Origin: Nitrospirales bacterium
Lineage (GTDB): Bacteria > Nitrospirota > Nitrospiria > Nitrospirales > UBA8639
DNA: 64,000 bases
Assembly (NCBI GenBank): GCA_029261295.1
Contig: JAJDBP010000017.1
Coordinates: 372,001-436,000, forward strand
Reading direction: 5' to 3'
Below are positions 37,851 through 46,756 of this stretch, piece by piece. The translations under genes and the position numbers were made by a program. The notes under the pieces are model-generated. The model had not been told where the DNA came from, did not search any database, and saw only the letters and a list, made by a program, of their open reading frames with translations. Positions within the stretch are counted from its first letter, which is position 1. Each line of letters starts with the position of its first letter.

Positions 37851-39263
37851 CTACTTCCTAATCCGCAGTTCGCTCAAGGCGTTCTTAATTTGCTGACGAA
37901 TTTTCCGTGGCATTTTCCCCACAAAATAGAACGCCACATTTTGCAATCGTTCGAGCAAAGTTCGACCGGAAAAAAGATCCTTCACCCAAAGTGCTCTGAT
38001 AGCGGTTCGGCAAAAAATCCCCGGAGGCTTCAAAGCTCTCAGTACAATTTGCTCTGCAACCCACTCTGGTTTTCCCCAGGACTTGGTTAAAGGTTGGCTA
38101 TGCAATCTGATCGAACAACGATACAATTTCCTTTTAATTTGATCCCCCATGGGACCATATAGACTCCGCCGAATAAGAAAAATTTTATACAATGTACCTA
38201 GACCAGGAAGTTGCTTTAGAAAACCTTTGGAGATCGCATAGAAATATTCCTTATCTGGTGTAAAGCTAGCCAAGAATATCTCATCCGAATCCATAACTGC
38301 AGTGATATCTCTGTCCTTATCAAAATGTAAAGAAATATATTCTCCATCGGTCGTTCCACCCCGATCAAAATACTCTGAATGGTGTAGTTTCATACCCGAG
38401 TAACTCACCAAAAGGGGGGCCCAAAAAAAACTATGGAGCAAAGCACCAGTATCACCCGGTATCCGCCAAAACGATGAAGTGGCAGGATTGCAAAAAAACG
38501 GTGAGTCAAACTCAAAACAGGCTGTTTCTGTGTGTAGGTAGCCAAATACTAACTCCACAAGCTTGCGTGAATTTACAGTAAACGGTTGTCCAGGAACTAA
38601 CAATCCCTTTTTCTGAAATTCCCGAATGCAATTTTCAAGGGAAAATCGACATGCTGAAACCATAACAACTTTTTTCCCAAGGCTAGCCATTTCATCCAAA
38701 TATCCTAATCCCCCATCGGACAAGACCATATCTGGAGCGAGAAAAATCCCAAAAGCCTGATCTTGATACGCCTGGACAGCACAGGCTTTATGCCCTGCAC
38801 TCATGAAAAGGATTCGGGTCGCGTAATGATGGTGTTCTGTTAATTCAACCTTCATTTCCCTTCCTATGTCTTGCAATTCTGCAAACGCTTCCGGAGTCGC
38901 AATTTCCAACGGAGACACCAGTCCCTGATCTTTTTCCCGCAGCTCCACATTCGCGAGTGAATATCGCCGTTGCTTCTCTTGAAAGACATCTCTTAAAAAA
39001 ATCGGGACCTGACTCCGCAGTTCAAGAAAAACTGGGTCAGCATACCGTTTAAGAATAGCAAAGAGGGGGTCGACGGAAAGAACGTCCCAGTCATGCTGGG
39101 TAGTACAAATTAAAAATCGACAGGCGCGTTTGTTTAGAAGTGAAGGTATATTGCCGGGCGAAAGCAAAGATGGGAGGCATAGTTGAAGAAAATACTGGCG
39201 ATACGTTTGGCCCCAGAAGGCCACCACGAGGTAAAAAGGCCTAACCGACGCATTATCTTCCAC
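37851..39263 (-). CDS. FWG/SDG-family paralogue 3, unknown function, glycosyltransferase candidate
   Basis: The protein has the shared blocks: RPFYLVVAFWG, LPSLLSPGNIPSL, LICTTQHDW, MSAGHKA, APDMVLSDGGL, KKVVMVSACRFSLE, HTETACFEFDSPFF, APLLVSYSGM, TTDGEYISLHF and VMDSDEIFLASFTPD. Differences are an insertion of about 50 residues between the second and third blocks and Glu in DGEY for DGDY. I start at GTG 39263, where GGAAAGAAG is five bases upstream and the start lies just after the methyltransferase stop codon. Longer starts run into that gene. It is the third of three tandem copies, arranged head to tail without spacing. Confidence 0.75.
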   Translation of the reverse strand: MEDNASVRPFYLVVAFWGQTYRQYFLQLCLPSLLSPGNIPSLLNKRACRFLICTTQHDWDVLSVDPLFAILKRYADPVFLELRSQVPIFLRDVFQEKQRRYSLANVELREKDQGLVSPLEIATPEAFAELQDIGREMKVELTEHHHYATRILFMSAGHKACAVQAYQDQAFGIFLAPDMVLSDGGLGYLDEMASLGKKVVMVSACRFSLENCIREFQKKGLLVPGQPFTVNSRKLVELVFGYLHTETACFEFDSPFFCNPATSSFWRIPGDTGALLHSFFWAPLLVSYSGMKLHHSEYFDRGGTTDGEYISLHFDKDRDITAVMDSDEIFLASFTPDKEYFYAISKGFLKQLPGLGTLYKIFLIRRSLYGPMGDQIKRKLYRCSIRLHSQPLTKSWGKPEWVAEQIVLRALKPPGIFCRTAIRALWVKDLFSGRTLLERLQNVAFYFVGKMPRKIRQQIKNALSELRIRK

Positions 39264-39267
39264 ACAA

Positions 39268-39945
39268 TTACTTCTTTCCACAACATAAGCAAATATTATA
39301 ATGAGACATCGCGTGAAATCCTGTATGGACCACCTCATCATTCATGGAAAACATAAAGACATTTCGAAACCAACGTTCCATAAAGCGTTTTAGTTCCTTC
39401 TGGTCCTTACAGTTAACATGTCCAATTTGACTATGAGCCGAAGCATACGATTGTGACTGTAGGGAAGGAATGCCAATGATGACAATCCCATGGGCAGCCA
39501 ATGACCCTAAAATATTCTCAAGAAAGCGAGATTCTTGTTCTTCTGGAATATGTTCAAGAACATCTAATGAATACGCAGCATCAAATTCCCCTTCGACGGA
39601 TCCCTGCATGATATCATGCACCTTGCATTCGAAAGGCCACCGGTCTGACATAATGGATTTCGCAGAGTTGATAAGCTCAAAATCAAAATCTACTGCCGTG
39701 ATATGCCCAACAGCTTGGGCGACTACTCTTGTCCCAAACCCATCTCCACAACCTATCTCCAAAACCTGATCGAGACCCACCAACATTTTTGCGACAAATT
39801 TATATCTGGCCAATAAAAATCCCAGCCGTTTGGGATCATCATACCAAGACCAACCACTCATCAAACCAAGATGCTCAGGCTTACTTTTAATAAGTTCAAA
39901 GGCCTCCCTATATTGCTTCTCTCCAGAATCTGAATGAGCCGTCAT
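39268..39945 (-). CDS. Class I SAM-dependent methyltransferase
   Basis: The 225-residue protein has the SAM-binding motif VLEIGCGDGFGTRVV (motif I, about 59-73), motif II with ITAVDFDFELI, and AAYSLDVLEHIPEE (motif IV/post-II), the pattern of Methyltransf_11/23-type small-molecule methyltransferases. The C-terminus ends LCCGKK. Substrate residues cannot be read. Its stop codon lies 4 bases before the start of paralogue 3, and it follows the SDR gene by 23 bases. The operon context suggests sugar O- or C-methylation. Confidence 0.85.
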   Translation of the reverse strand: MTAHSDSGEKQYREAFELIKSKPEHLGLMSGWSWYDDPKRLGFLLARYKFVAKMLVGLDQVLEIGCGDGFGTRVVAQAVGHITAVDFDFELINSAKSIMSDRWPFECKVHDIMQGSVEGEFDAAYSLDVLEHIPEEQESRFLENILGSLAAHGIVIIGIPSLQSQSYASAHSQIGHVNCKDQKELKRFMERWFRNVFMFSMNDEVVHTGFHAMSHYNICLCCGKK

Positions 39946-39968
39946 TGACCTATTCCATTCCTCTCATC

Positions 39969-40868
39969 CTATCGATTTATTGCCATGAGTTGTGGGTTAT
40001 GATGAATATCTGCCTCATGAACGTGCAAAGGGGTAAACCTCATATTTGGGAAGGCGGCTTTTAAGAGCTTAGGGTCAAAAAATCGATGGGTTAACGGAAT
40101 TTCCCTGGGAACGTAAGTAATCTGAGGAAGAGGATTAATCAAAGGGGCAACAATCTCAGCTACTTCCGCAAAACTAAGTGAAACCCCTGTTGCAATATTA
40201 AGGATTCCCTGGCTGCGCTTGAATAAGCACTGGCTGATTATAGAAGCAACATCATTTACGGATATGTGATCTCGTTTATCTTCTCCTTTACCAAATAGAA
40301 CAATCTTCCCCTCTTTCTTCCCCATCCATCTGAATCGATTTGGGCCATAGGCATAATGAGTGTCTTCCAGTGATGAAACCTGTGTACACCGCAAAATAGA
40401 AACAGGGATGGCTGAATCACTAGAAAAAATTCGCTCCCGGCTCAGATGCATCGCGGCATAGGGATCAGATGGCTCCACAGGAGTTTCTTCATTAATCCTT
40501 TCTATATTTCGTGGATAGACGGCGTCTGAACTCAGATAAACGACATGGGACACTGGTTGACGAACAAAAGCCTCTACAATGCTCATACCAATTCCAATAT
40601 TATCGACAACTGCCTTTAATCCACGCCCTCGATTAGGAGCAATACCAGCAAGAACCACAACGGAATCTGTCGGCTCCAACAGTTTTGCTAGGCGGGTAGC
40701 GGCGTGAAAATCCAGTAGATTTATTTGTTGCGTGCTGAGTGAAAGTACTGGGATGGTTTTCTTGACAAGAACGTTAAGGAGAGTTCGCCCAATAACTCCC
40801 GTGCCTCCAATAATGACCACTCGAGAGGGGGGCTGATCTTCTAGGAAGGAATGGGAGAAAGTTGGCAT
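39969..40868 (-). CDS. Extended SDR with altered active site (YxxxH)
   Basis: The fold is an NAD-dependent epimerase/dehydratase: VVIIGGTGVIGRTL (19-32 region), VVVLAGIAPN, VYLSSDAVYP, ILRCTQV and RDHISVNDVAS. The catalytic YxxxK is replaced by Y137-A-A-M-H141. It is clearly paralogous to the SDR at 58151-59023, which is more altered. The change makes ordinary epimerase/dehydratase chemistry doubtful; histidine could still act in catalysis. The start is ATG 40868 (a TTG precedes it). Neighbours are paralogue 4 upstream and the methyltransferase downstream. Confidence 0.8.
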   Translation of the reverse strand: MPTFSHSFLEDQPPSRVVIIGGTGVIGRTLLNVLVKKTIPVLSLSTQQINLLDFHAATRLAKLLEPTDSVVVLAGIAPNRGRGLKAVVDNIGIGMSIVEAFVRQPVSHVVYLSSDAVYPRNIERINEETPVEPSDPYAAMHLSRERIFSSDSAIPVSILRCTQVSSLEDTHYAYGPNRFRWMGKKEGKIVLFGKGEDKRDHISVNDVASIISQCLFKRSQGILNIATGVSLSFAEVAEIVAPLINPLPQITYVPREIPLTHRFFDPKLLKAAFPNMRFTPLHVHEADIHHNPQLMAINR

Positions 40869-40910
40869 CAATCTTTAGTTCTACCCCAGAATGTATTTCA
40901 ATAATTTTCT

Positions 40911-42536
40911 TTAAGAAATTTTCTTGGTACGGATTTCTCGATGAAAATCTGAAGATGATTTACCAGTTTTTTTCTTTTTAAATTTATAAGCACCTTCCAA
41001 CCAAGAGCTGAAAAGATGGCGATCATGCCAAAGGGTAGAACGATTTTTCCAAGCCCATATCAAAGTAAAAATTGGATTCATTAGGCTGATACCTGGTGCA
41101 TTCCAATCGCCTTCATCCCAAATGTACCCACGTTCCTCAACCAATCCAAGCCTTTCTTTGAGTCGCCACCAAACAAATCGACGATATTTCCAACACCACC
41201 ATGTTCGAATAAAAAAATTCTTAATCGGCTTAAAGATCTCGCCAATGGCAAATAAAACCTTTAGCAGAATTCTCCGTGGTCGTACCACAAGGACCCACAT
41301 TAAGAAATACTTCCGAAGATCTTTCTGGGAAACGCCTTCTGCGTGGTGAGTCTGCAATTGGTGTAGAATATTTTTTGCAAATCGACTGGTAGTTGATTGC
41401 TCTATCACGTCAAAATGAAATTGCTCCCATAACGTAGTGGGCCGACAAGCGTCAGCAATCAACTTAGCTGACCTTTGTACTGTTTGATCCCAAGCTGGCG
41501 TTACATCTTCACTATGCAAAAAAACCCCTTTAGGGAAAATACACCGCTTCAAAGGGTCCATGACCAAACTATCTTTCAAAGAACGAATCAGGCCAGTTTT
41601 ATATACTTCTGAAAAGACTCCATACTGAACCTTTTTTGATTCAGGGATTAAATCAAAATGGAGTTCGGATTCTTTGGTGAAACTCACTAAAGAAATTTCA
41701 TCGCTATCTGTCACGACATGTACATCACCAGGATTAGGGAAATTCCGGTGAATATAATCCCCATCTAACGTCCACTTATCAAATGTCTTAGTATCGTGAC
41801 TTGTTAATGCTCCATAGTCCACAACAAGAGGTGCCCAGCTAAAACTATGAATAACCATCCCCTTACCAGGAGATACCCACCAGTACACGGATATAGGAGA
41901 GTCAGCAAAGTAGGCTGCTTCAAATTCATAGCGCACGGTTTCAGAATGAAGGTTCTTAAGAGCCAAATTCATTAATGCTCGTGCGGGAATGGCCAACGGT
42001 TTTCCATTCTTCAAAAATCCCTCTTTCGCCATTTCATGCAACATAGGATCTTGTTCAAATCGAATCGCTACACATAACACCACTTTTTTCCCTTGTTCCG
42101 CTAACCGCTCCATTGCGGATACGGACCCATCAGACAGGACAAGATCTGGAGTCACATAGACACCATAGGCTTCATCCTCATAGGCCTTCATCGACACTCG
42201 CTTGTGTCCTTGGGACATCACTAGCATTTTAGAAGATCGTTTATTGGGAAAGGCCATCTCCAAGAATACAGCTTCCACATGCTTGCAAAGTTCTTGAAAG
42301 AGAGCATTAGTCTGTAAGGCATCCCAATCCTGGAGAGTGGTCACAATTAGAAACTTATTGCGACGTTCCTTATTGAGAGCTGGGATATTATTCGGAGACA
42401 AAAGGGAAGCAACGAGCAAATTCGTGAAGTATCCACGATGTTCTTCTCCCCAGAAAACAACCGTAAAATAAAAGGGGCGCAAAAAGGGATCTTTTGGGGG
42501 GAGGCTACTATCGTAGTGCTGTGAAGTACTTGGCAT
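40911..42536 (-). CDS. FWG/SDG-family paralogue 4, unknown function, glycosyltransferase candidate
   Basis: The 541-residue protein shows the family blocks in their cleanest form: RPFYFTVVFWGEEHRGYF, LLSPNNIPAL, LIVTTLQDW, VMSQGHKR, TPDLVLSDGSVSAME, KKVVLCVAIRFEQD, HSETVRYEFEAAYF, HSFSWAPLVVDYGAL, DGDYIHRNF and VTDSDEISLVSFT. After about residue 300 comes a helical region with two amphipathic or hydrophobic stretches (LRKYFLMWVLVVRPRRILLKV) and a Trp/Arg-rich tail that could sit on the inner membrane face. AGGA precedes ATG by six bases. It lies directly downstream of wzt, so it is expected to act with the export module. Confidence 0.78.
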   Translation of the reverse strand: MPSTSQHYDSSLPPKDPFLRPFYFTVVFWGEEHRGYFTNLLVASLLSPNNIPALNKERRNKFLIVTTLQDWDALQTNALFQELCKHVEAVFLEMAFPNKRSSKMLVMSQGHKRVSMKAYEDEAYGVYVTPDLVLSDGSVSAMERLAEQGKKVVLCVAIRFEQDPMLHEMAKEGFLKNGKPLAIPARALMNLALKNLHSETVRYEFEAAYFADSPISVYWWVSPGKGMVIHSFSWAPLVVDYGALTSHDTKTFDKWTLDGDYIHRNFPNPGDVHVVTDSDEISLVSFTKESELHFDLIPESKKVQYGVFSEVYKTGLIRSLKDSLVMDPLKRCIFPKGVFLHSEDVTPAWDQTVQRSAKLIADACRPTTLWEQFHFDVIEQSTTSRFAKNILHQLQTHHAEGVSQKDLRKYFLMWVLVVRPRRILLKVLFAIGEIFKPIKNFFIRTWWCWKYRRFVWWRLKERLGLVEERGYIWDEGDWNAPGISLMNPIFTLIWAWKNRSTLWHDRHLFSSWLEGAYKFKKKKTGKSSSDFHREIRTKKIS

Positions 42537-42554
42537 AATTAGTCCTGGTAGGAT

Positions 42555-43316
42555 TTAAGCAACGGACTGATTCAACTGGTGATACTCCTTTATCACATCA
42601 TCCACACTGCCCTGAGCAATAATTCTCCCCCCTTGCAAAAGTATGGCTTTATTACACATGGCTTTTATGAGGGCATCCGAATGAGAGGCCAGCACCAAAA
42701 TACTCGCTCGCTCGACTAATGCATCCACTCGTTTATTCGCCCGTTCCGCAAATCGAGCATCTCCAGCTCCTAGGCCCTCATCTAACAATAAAATTTCAGG
42801 ATCAATACACGTGGCAATTCCAAATCCCAGTCGGACTAGCATACCCGTCGAATAGGTTCGCACTGGCAGAGACAAATAATCTCCGAGCTCTGAGAATTCC
42901 TCAATTTCCGGAGTTTTTTGAACGATTTCTTCTGGCGTCATGCCAAGAAACATGCCACACGTTTGAATATTTTCATAGCCACTATCATCACCATCCAAAC
43001 CAGGAGAGGTGCTAAACAGTGGGGAAACCTTTCCATCAATTTTGACTGTTCCTTGTGTTGGTTCATAGACCCCGGAACAAACACGCAGCAACGTCGATTT
43101 TCCAGCCCCATTATGACCAATCATCCCCAAGCGATCACCATGGGAAAGATTAAACGAAATATTTTCTAGCGCTCGAACCGAGACTCGTTCGTTATTGTCA
43201 CCTTCTCGACGAATAAATCCTCCAGTTGTTTTAGCAAAAAGGGCATGACGAAAGGTTTTCTGTGACCCATAAATTGGAAAATCAACGGTGACGTTATCCA
43301 CGACCAAAGATGCCAT
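42555..43316 (-). CDS. wzt: ABC transporter ATP-binding protein (polysaccharide export, Wzt-like)
   Basis: The 253-residue ATPase has Walker A GHNGAGKST (67-75), the ABC signature YSTGML (155-160), Walker B EILLLDEGLGAGD and the switch His in LASHS. It pairs with the permease 42 bases upstream. GGAG sits before ATG. The chain ends soon after the nucleotide-binding domain, so the C-terminal carbohydrate-recognition domain of long Wzt proteins is absent. In known short-Wzt systems, export does not depend on recognising a modified chain end. Confidence 0.92.
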   Translation of the reverse strand: MASLVVDNVTVDFPIYGSQKTFRHALFAKTTGGFIRREGDNNERVSVRALENISFNLSHGDRLGMIGHNGAGKSTLLRVCSGVYEPTQGTVKIDGKVSPLFSTSPGLDGDDSGYENIQTCGMFLGMTPEEIVQKTPEIEEFSELGDYLSLPVRTYSTGMLVRLGFGIATCIDPEILLLDEGLGAGDARFAERANKRVDALVERASILVLASHSDALIKAMCNKAILLQGGRIIAQGSVDDVIKEYHQLNQSVA

Positions 43317-43358
43317 CTTAATTATCTCCTGATTTGAATTTCGAATCGTACGCCATAT

Positions 43359-44153
43359 TTAAATCCAATAGGAAATGCGGCGCCGGAAACGGCTAAATAC
43401 CATCAAGGCTGCTATCCAGCCGAAAAATGTCACTACCCCTACAAAGACCCAGCTCCAAAGAGAAGGAGCTTTTCCAAGAAGCGGGGACCGAACAATATCG
43501 ACAACATGAAAAAGAAAATTGTAATCGACGAGAGAAATGAGTCGTTTTCCTAATTGATCCGTGGTCCAAAAAATTGGTGTAACAAACATGGACAGTTGAA
43601 GAATACTGGACATTACTTGTTGAATATCTCTGAAACGACAACAGATCAATCCCAAAAGAATAACCATCCACAAGCTATTGAGAATGAGTAGAAGAAGTCC
43701 AGGAACAACCAGCAAAGTCGACCAGGTCACAGACACTCCCGCATAGAGGCCAACTAAAAGAAAAACAATCAAGTTGTGAAAAAACACGATGACATTGCGC
43801 CAGACCACAGACCAGACTAGCATTGAATAAGGGAATCGAAGTTGCTTAATGAGCCCTTCCGCTGAAAAAAATACCGCACATCCCTCGATTAATGTTGTGG
43901 ATACCATCACCCAGACTAAAAATCCCGAGCATAAAAATGGTAAATATGTTGTGGCATCTTGTTTCCACAAATGAGCCCACATAATTCCTAACGTCAAAAT
44001 AAAAATTCCTAAGGATAACGTCGTCCAAAATGGACCAATCATCGTTCGACGATAACGGCGTTTGATATCCAGCCACCCTAAACGCCCCCACATACGCCAA
44101 CCTAACGTTCCTTCTATAAAATCTGCTAAAGCAGAGCCATATTGAGGCTGCAT
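43359..44153 (-). CDS. wzm: ABC-2 type permease (polysaccharide export, Wzm-like)
   Basis: The 264-residue membrane protein has about six hydrophobic segments and the ABC-2/Wzm N-terminal segment WGRLGWLDIKRRYRRTMIGPFW, quoted in part as the motif RYRRTMIGPFW. Together with Wzt it would move the lipid-linked glycan across the inner membrane. GGGAAG precedes ATG. The 227 bases upstream are non-coding and are a likely place for a promoter, although no good -35/-10 pair was found. Confidence 0.92.
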   Translation of the reverse strand: MQPQYGSALADFIEGTLGWRMWGRLGWLDIKRRYRRTMIGPFWTTLSLGIFILTLGIMWAHLWKQDATTYLPFLCSGFLVWVMVSTTLIEGCAVFFSAEGLIKQLRFPYSMLVWSVVWRNVIVFFHNLIVFLLVGLYAGVSVTWSTLLVVPGLLLLILNSLWMVILLGLICCRFRDIQQVMSSILQLSMFVTPIFWTTDQLGKRLISLVDYNFLFHVVDIVRSPLLGKAPSLWSWVFVGVVTFFGWIAALMVFSRFRRRISYWI

Positions 44154-44380
44154 TATGTCTTCCCTTTAATAAAATTGTCCGACAACTATTGATGTCGTTT
44201 AGAGCTGCGCTGCAAGTGCTTAGCAATCAATGAATGCGGCTGTTTTTAGAAAAATTCACCACAGCGGAAAGGCCTAAAGGATCTTTTACTTAGCCCAACG
44301 GAAACCCGAGTCTTATTTCAATGACTCCATAACAAAATATTCCACAATAATTTTCAGCAACTTGCCAAGCGTGTGACTAT

Positions 44381-45433
44381 TTAGGAAAGGACGGTTCCTA
44401 CTAATTCTTCAGCTGGCTTAGGATGCCCACCTAATAAATTACCTTGCCAGTTATTGAGACGAGCAATCTTATTATAGTACGTATATTGAGGTGATTTTCG
44501 AATTAGTAGGCCATCACGAATCTCTTCATCAAAGGAAAACTGCGCCCAGCCATTACAGGGCTTACAAAATGGGATTTGATCCCATTGCCCGGTTTCATGG
44601 AAATATCGAGCTTTCGCGAACTTTTCACCATTCCAAACAGCTCTGACACCTTCTTTAAAGACATTCCCCATATTGGTACTTTTAAAGCCGTCTAAACAAC
44701 AGACCGTCACGGTCCCATCATTGTGAACCGGTAGGGTGTTATACAAGGCGGGGCATGGCAATCGTTCTGGAGGAGTCTCCATGTCCGGAAATGTTCCATT
44801 TTCAAACAGCAGCCCCATTCTCACGACGTCCACAACTCCCACCCAACGAGCCACAAAATCATCGTATTCATGAGCATTATCATCTTGCGTCGTAAAAGAC
44901 ACTCCCACACGAGGGAAAGACGCATCACCCCTCATTTTCATAAGACGAAAGACAGCAGCCTCCAGATTTTCAAGTTTATCGATACCCCGAATTTTCCTTA
45001 AAGTTTTACGAGTCACCGCATCGATGCTAAACATGACGGAATCAACTTTTTGGTCGACAAAAAACTGAGCAAGATCTTCATTCAATGTCAGTCCATTCGT
45101 ATTCATGGCTACAGCCATTCCACGTGATTTCATTTCAACAATTTGTTCGCGCAGGTTTGGAGCGAGCAACGGTTCCCCATACATATTCGGTTGGATTAAA
45201 GGATTGGCCTTCATTATTTCATCAAGTAAATTCCGAGAAGCCTCCAAATCCATCGAACCTGTTACGGAATCAATGGCTTGATCGTCTTCTGAGCCCCAAA
45301 CAGGGCACATAGGACACCGCAAATTACAAGTCGTGGCCAAATCAAGGAGGACACGACCTGGCAACTCTGGAACGGGAAGAGGCTTCCAATTTAGTGTTGG
45401 ATCAACCCATTCCGACGATGACCAATTAGACAT
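44381..45433 (-). CDS. Radical SAM / SPASM domain protein
   Basis: The 350-residue protein carries the radical SAM cluster motif CNLRCPMC (C36, C40, C43) after a hydrophobic strand (LLDLATT), and GEPLL as the GGEP-like segment. A C-terminal SPASM-type cysteine region (GTVTVCCLDG, GNVFKEG, PFCKPCNGW) would bind auxiliary clusters. SPASM enzymes are known for peptide modification, but members of this subgroup are frequent in glycan loci with undefined roles. AGGGAGG before ATG is strong. It lies between fkbM and the wzm-wzt pair. Confidence 0.88.
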   Translation of the reverse strand: MSNWSSSEWVDPTLNWKPLPVPELPGRVLLDLATTCNLRCPMCPVWGSEDDQAIDSVTGSMDLEASRNLLDEIMKANPLIQPNMYGEPLLAPNLREQIVEMKSRGMAVAMNTNGLTLNEDLAQFFVDQKVDSVMFSIDAVTRKTLRKIRGIDKLENLEAAVFRLMKMRGDASFPRVGVSFTTQDDNAHEYDDFVARWVGVVDVVRMGLLFENGTFPDMETPPERLPCPALYNTLPVHNDGTVTVCCLDGFKSTNMGNVFKEGVRAVWNGEKFAKARYFHETGQWDQIPFCKPCNGWAQFSFDEEIRDGLLIRKSPQYTYYNKIARLNNWQGNLLGGHPKPAEELVGTVLS

Positions 45434-45493
45434 AGCAACCTCCCTTTATTACTACTTCAATTCAAGCATTCAAACTCAAGTAACCATACCTAG

Positions 45494-45514
45494 ATCTCCA
45501 ATCAACCTGGAGAT
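45494..45514. terminator. Stem-loop downstream of the fkbM gene
   Basis: ATCTCCA (45494-45500) and TGGAGAT (45508-45514) form a 7-bp stem with a 7-base loop. It lies about 17 bases after the fkbM stop codon in transcription order and before the radical SAM gene. A run of eight C (minus strand) precedes it; no T-run follows. It could be an attenuator or an RNA-stability element. Confidence 0.3.
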
Positions 45515-45530
45515 ATTTACGGGGGGGGAT

Positions 45531-46685
45531 TTACGTGAGAGCGTACAGAACGCTCTCAATAATTCCTCCATCATGTTGTCGAATATACAATTTATAGTCT
45601 GAACGTAATGCTCGAATTTCTTGGGGTATCATCCAAAGATCTGCCGGATTATGATAGAGAGAAATGCCTAATTTCGGCCCCCAAGTTCGAATAGCCTGTT
45701 CCCCTCCACGTAGGGCTTCAAGTTCTGCTCCTTCAATATTCATCTTAATAAACGTGACACGGTCTGATCCTAAAATTTCATCCAACCCAACAACAGGAAT
45801 TTCTACTTCTCCTGTATCAGTAAAAATAGATCCCCTGGTTCCCGCATTATCAAAACGTAACACCCCTTTTCGACGGTGTAACCCTGCATTGATCGCCTCA
45901 ATTTTAGGGTTGTCTGAAAAATTTTTGTTTAATCGTTTAAAGGTTTCTTGATCTGGCTCGAAAGCCAACACACGGGAGAATTCCCCCTGCACCCTATCGA
46001 TAAAAAGTCGGACTGAGTCCCCATCGAAGGCCCCACCATCGACATACACCTCATCTTTTCCATAATTAATAAGGTTTTTGGCTCCATACAAATCCCATTC
46101 TATAATCGGGGACAAAACCCGAGGATCGAAAGTCAGCCTGTATCCCAAAACTGCGTCGAGAACAAGCTGGGACATTTCATCAGCAACGTTTTCCATTAGC
46201 TCATCATATCGTTCCCGATTAGTGACTAAATCTTCTAATAAATTCGAATAAAACATATGAGGAGGAAACAGTTGTGGGCTTAAAACTTCCAGCAATCCAA
46301 ATGGTGCCACTCGGATAAAACCCATTGCCCAAATTCGTTCCATAACCTTTAAAACTCGATGCGAAGCGATAATGACTGGAATTTCTGGATCTACCTCCGA
46401 GAGGGACTTGAGGGGCTGAATGGTCCGCTCACCCACAACCAATCCCTGTTTTTCAGGGTGATCATCAACATGCGCCTCTACCCTGATTCCTTTTTCCGCG
46501 CAAATTTCCGAAAGTCTGACCCCTTCCTCGGCTGCCCCAACGATAACCATTCTCGTCAATCGATCAGGAGAAAAATCCGGGTAACGCTCAGCAAGCCATG
46601 TCCGAACAGTTTCGACTGAACCAAAAGACCCGATCTGGCTCAACCATTTCTTGTGTGACAAGGATGCGGTAGTTGTAGCTTTCAT
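45531..46685 (-). CDS. FkbM family methyltransferase with N-terminal Rossmann-like domain
   Basis: The C-terminal half (about 205-375) is the FkbM methyltransferase: VYVDGGAFDGDSV as SAM motif I, VLAFEPDQETFKRL, and FIKMNIEGAELEALRGG. The N-terminal half has MVIVGAAEEGVRL and VHAHVDD-like strands, resembling the nucleotide-sugar-binding Rossmann domain of PglD-type proteins, followed by a helical linker. Known FkbM proteins O-methylate polyketides or sugars. ATG 46685 has GGAAGTGA upstream; a TTG six codons earlier is less likely. It is divergent from the frameshifted rfbC-like gene. Confidence 0.87.
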   Translation of the reverse strand: MKATTTASLSHKKWLSQIGSFGSVETVRTWLAERYPDFSPDRLTRMVIVGAAEEGVRLSEICAEKGIRVEAHVDDHPEKQGLVVGERTIQPLKSLSEVDPEIPVIIASHRVLKVMERIWAMGFIRVAPFGLLEVLSPQLFPPHMFYSNLLEDLVTNRERYDELMENVADEMSQLVLDAVLGYRLTFDPRVLSPIIEWDLYGAKNLINYGKDEVYVDGGAFDGDSVRLFIDRVQGEFSRVLAFEPDQETFKRLNKNFSDNPKIEAINAGLHRRKGVLRFDNAGTRGSIFTDTGEVEIPVVGLDEILGSDRVTFIKMNIEGAELEALRGGEQAIRTWGPKLGISLYHNPADLWMIPQEIRALRSDYKLYIRQHDGGIIESVLYALT

Positions 46686-46756
46686 AGTAAAATTCACTTC
46701 CAATATGGTGACTAGGGAGACCCTACGTAAACACGTTTCCTTCTTTCAATAATTCC

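Noticed and set aside
45521-45528. Run of eight G, considered as a phase-variation tract
   Set aside because: It lies just after the fkbM stop codon and outside any promoter I could define, so slippage would not switch a reading frame.
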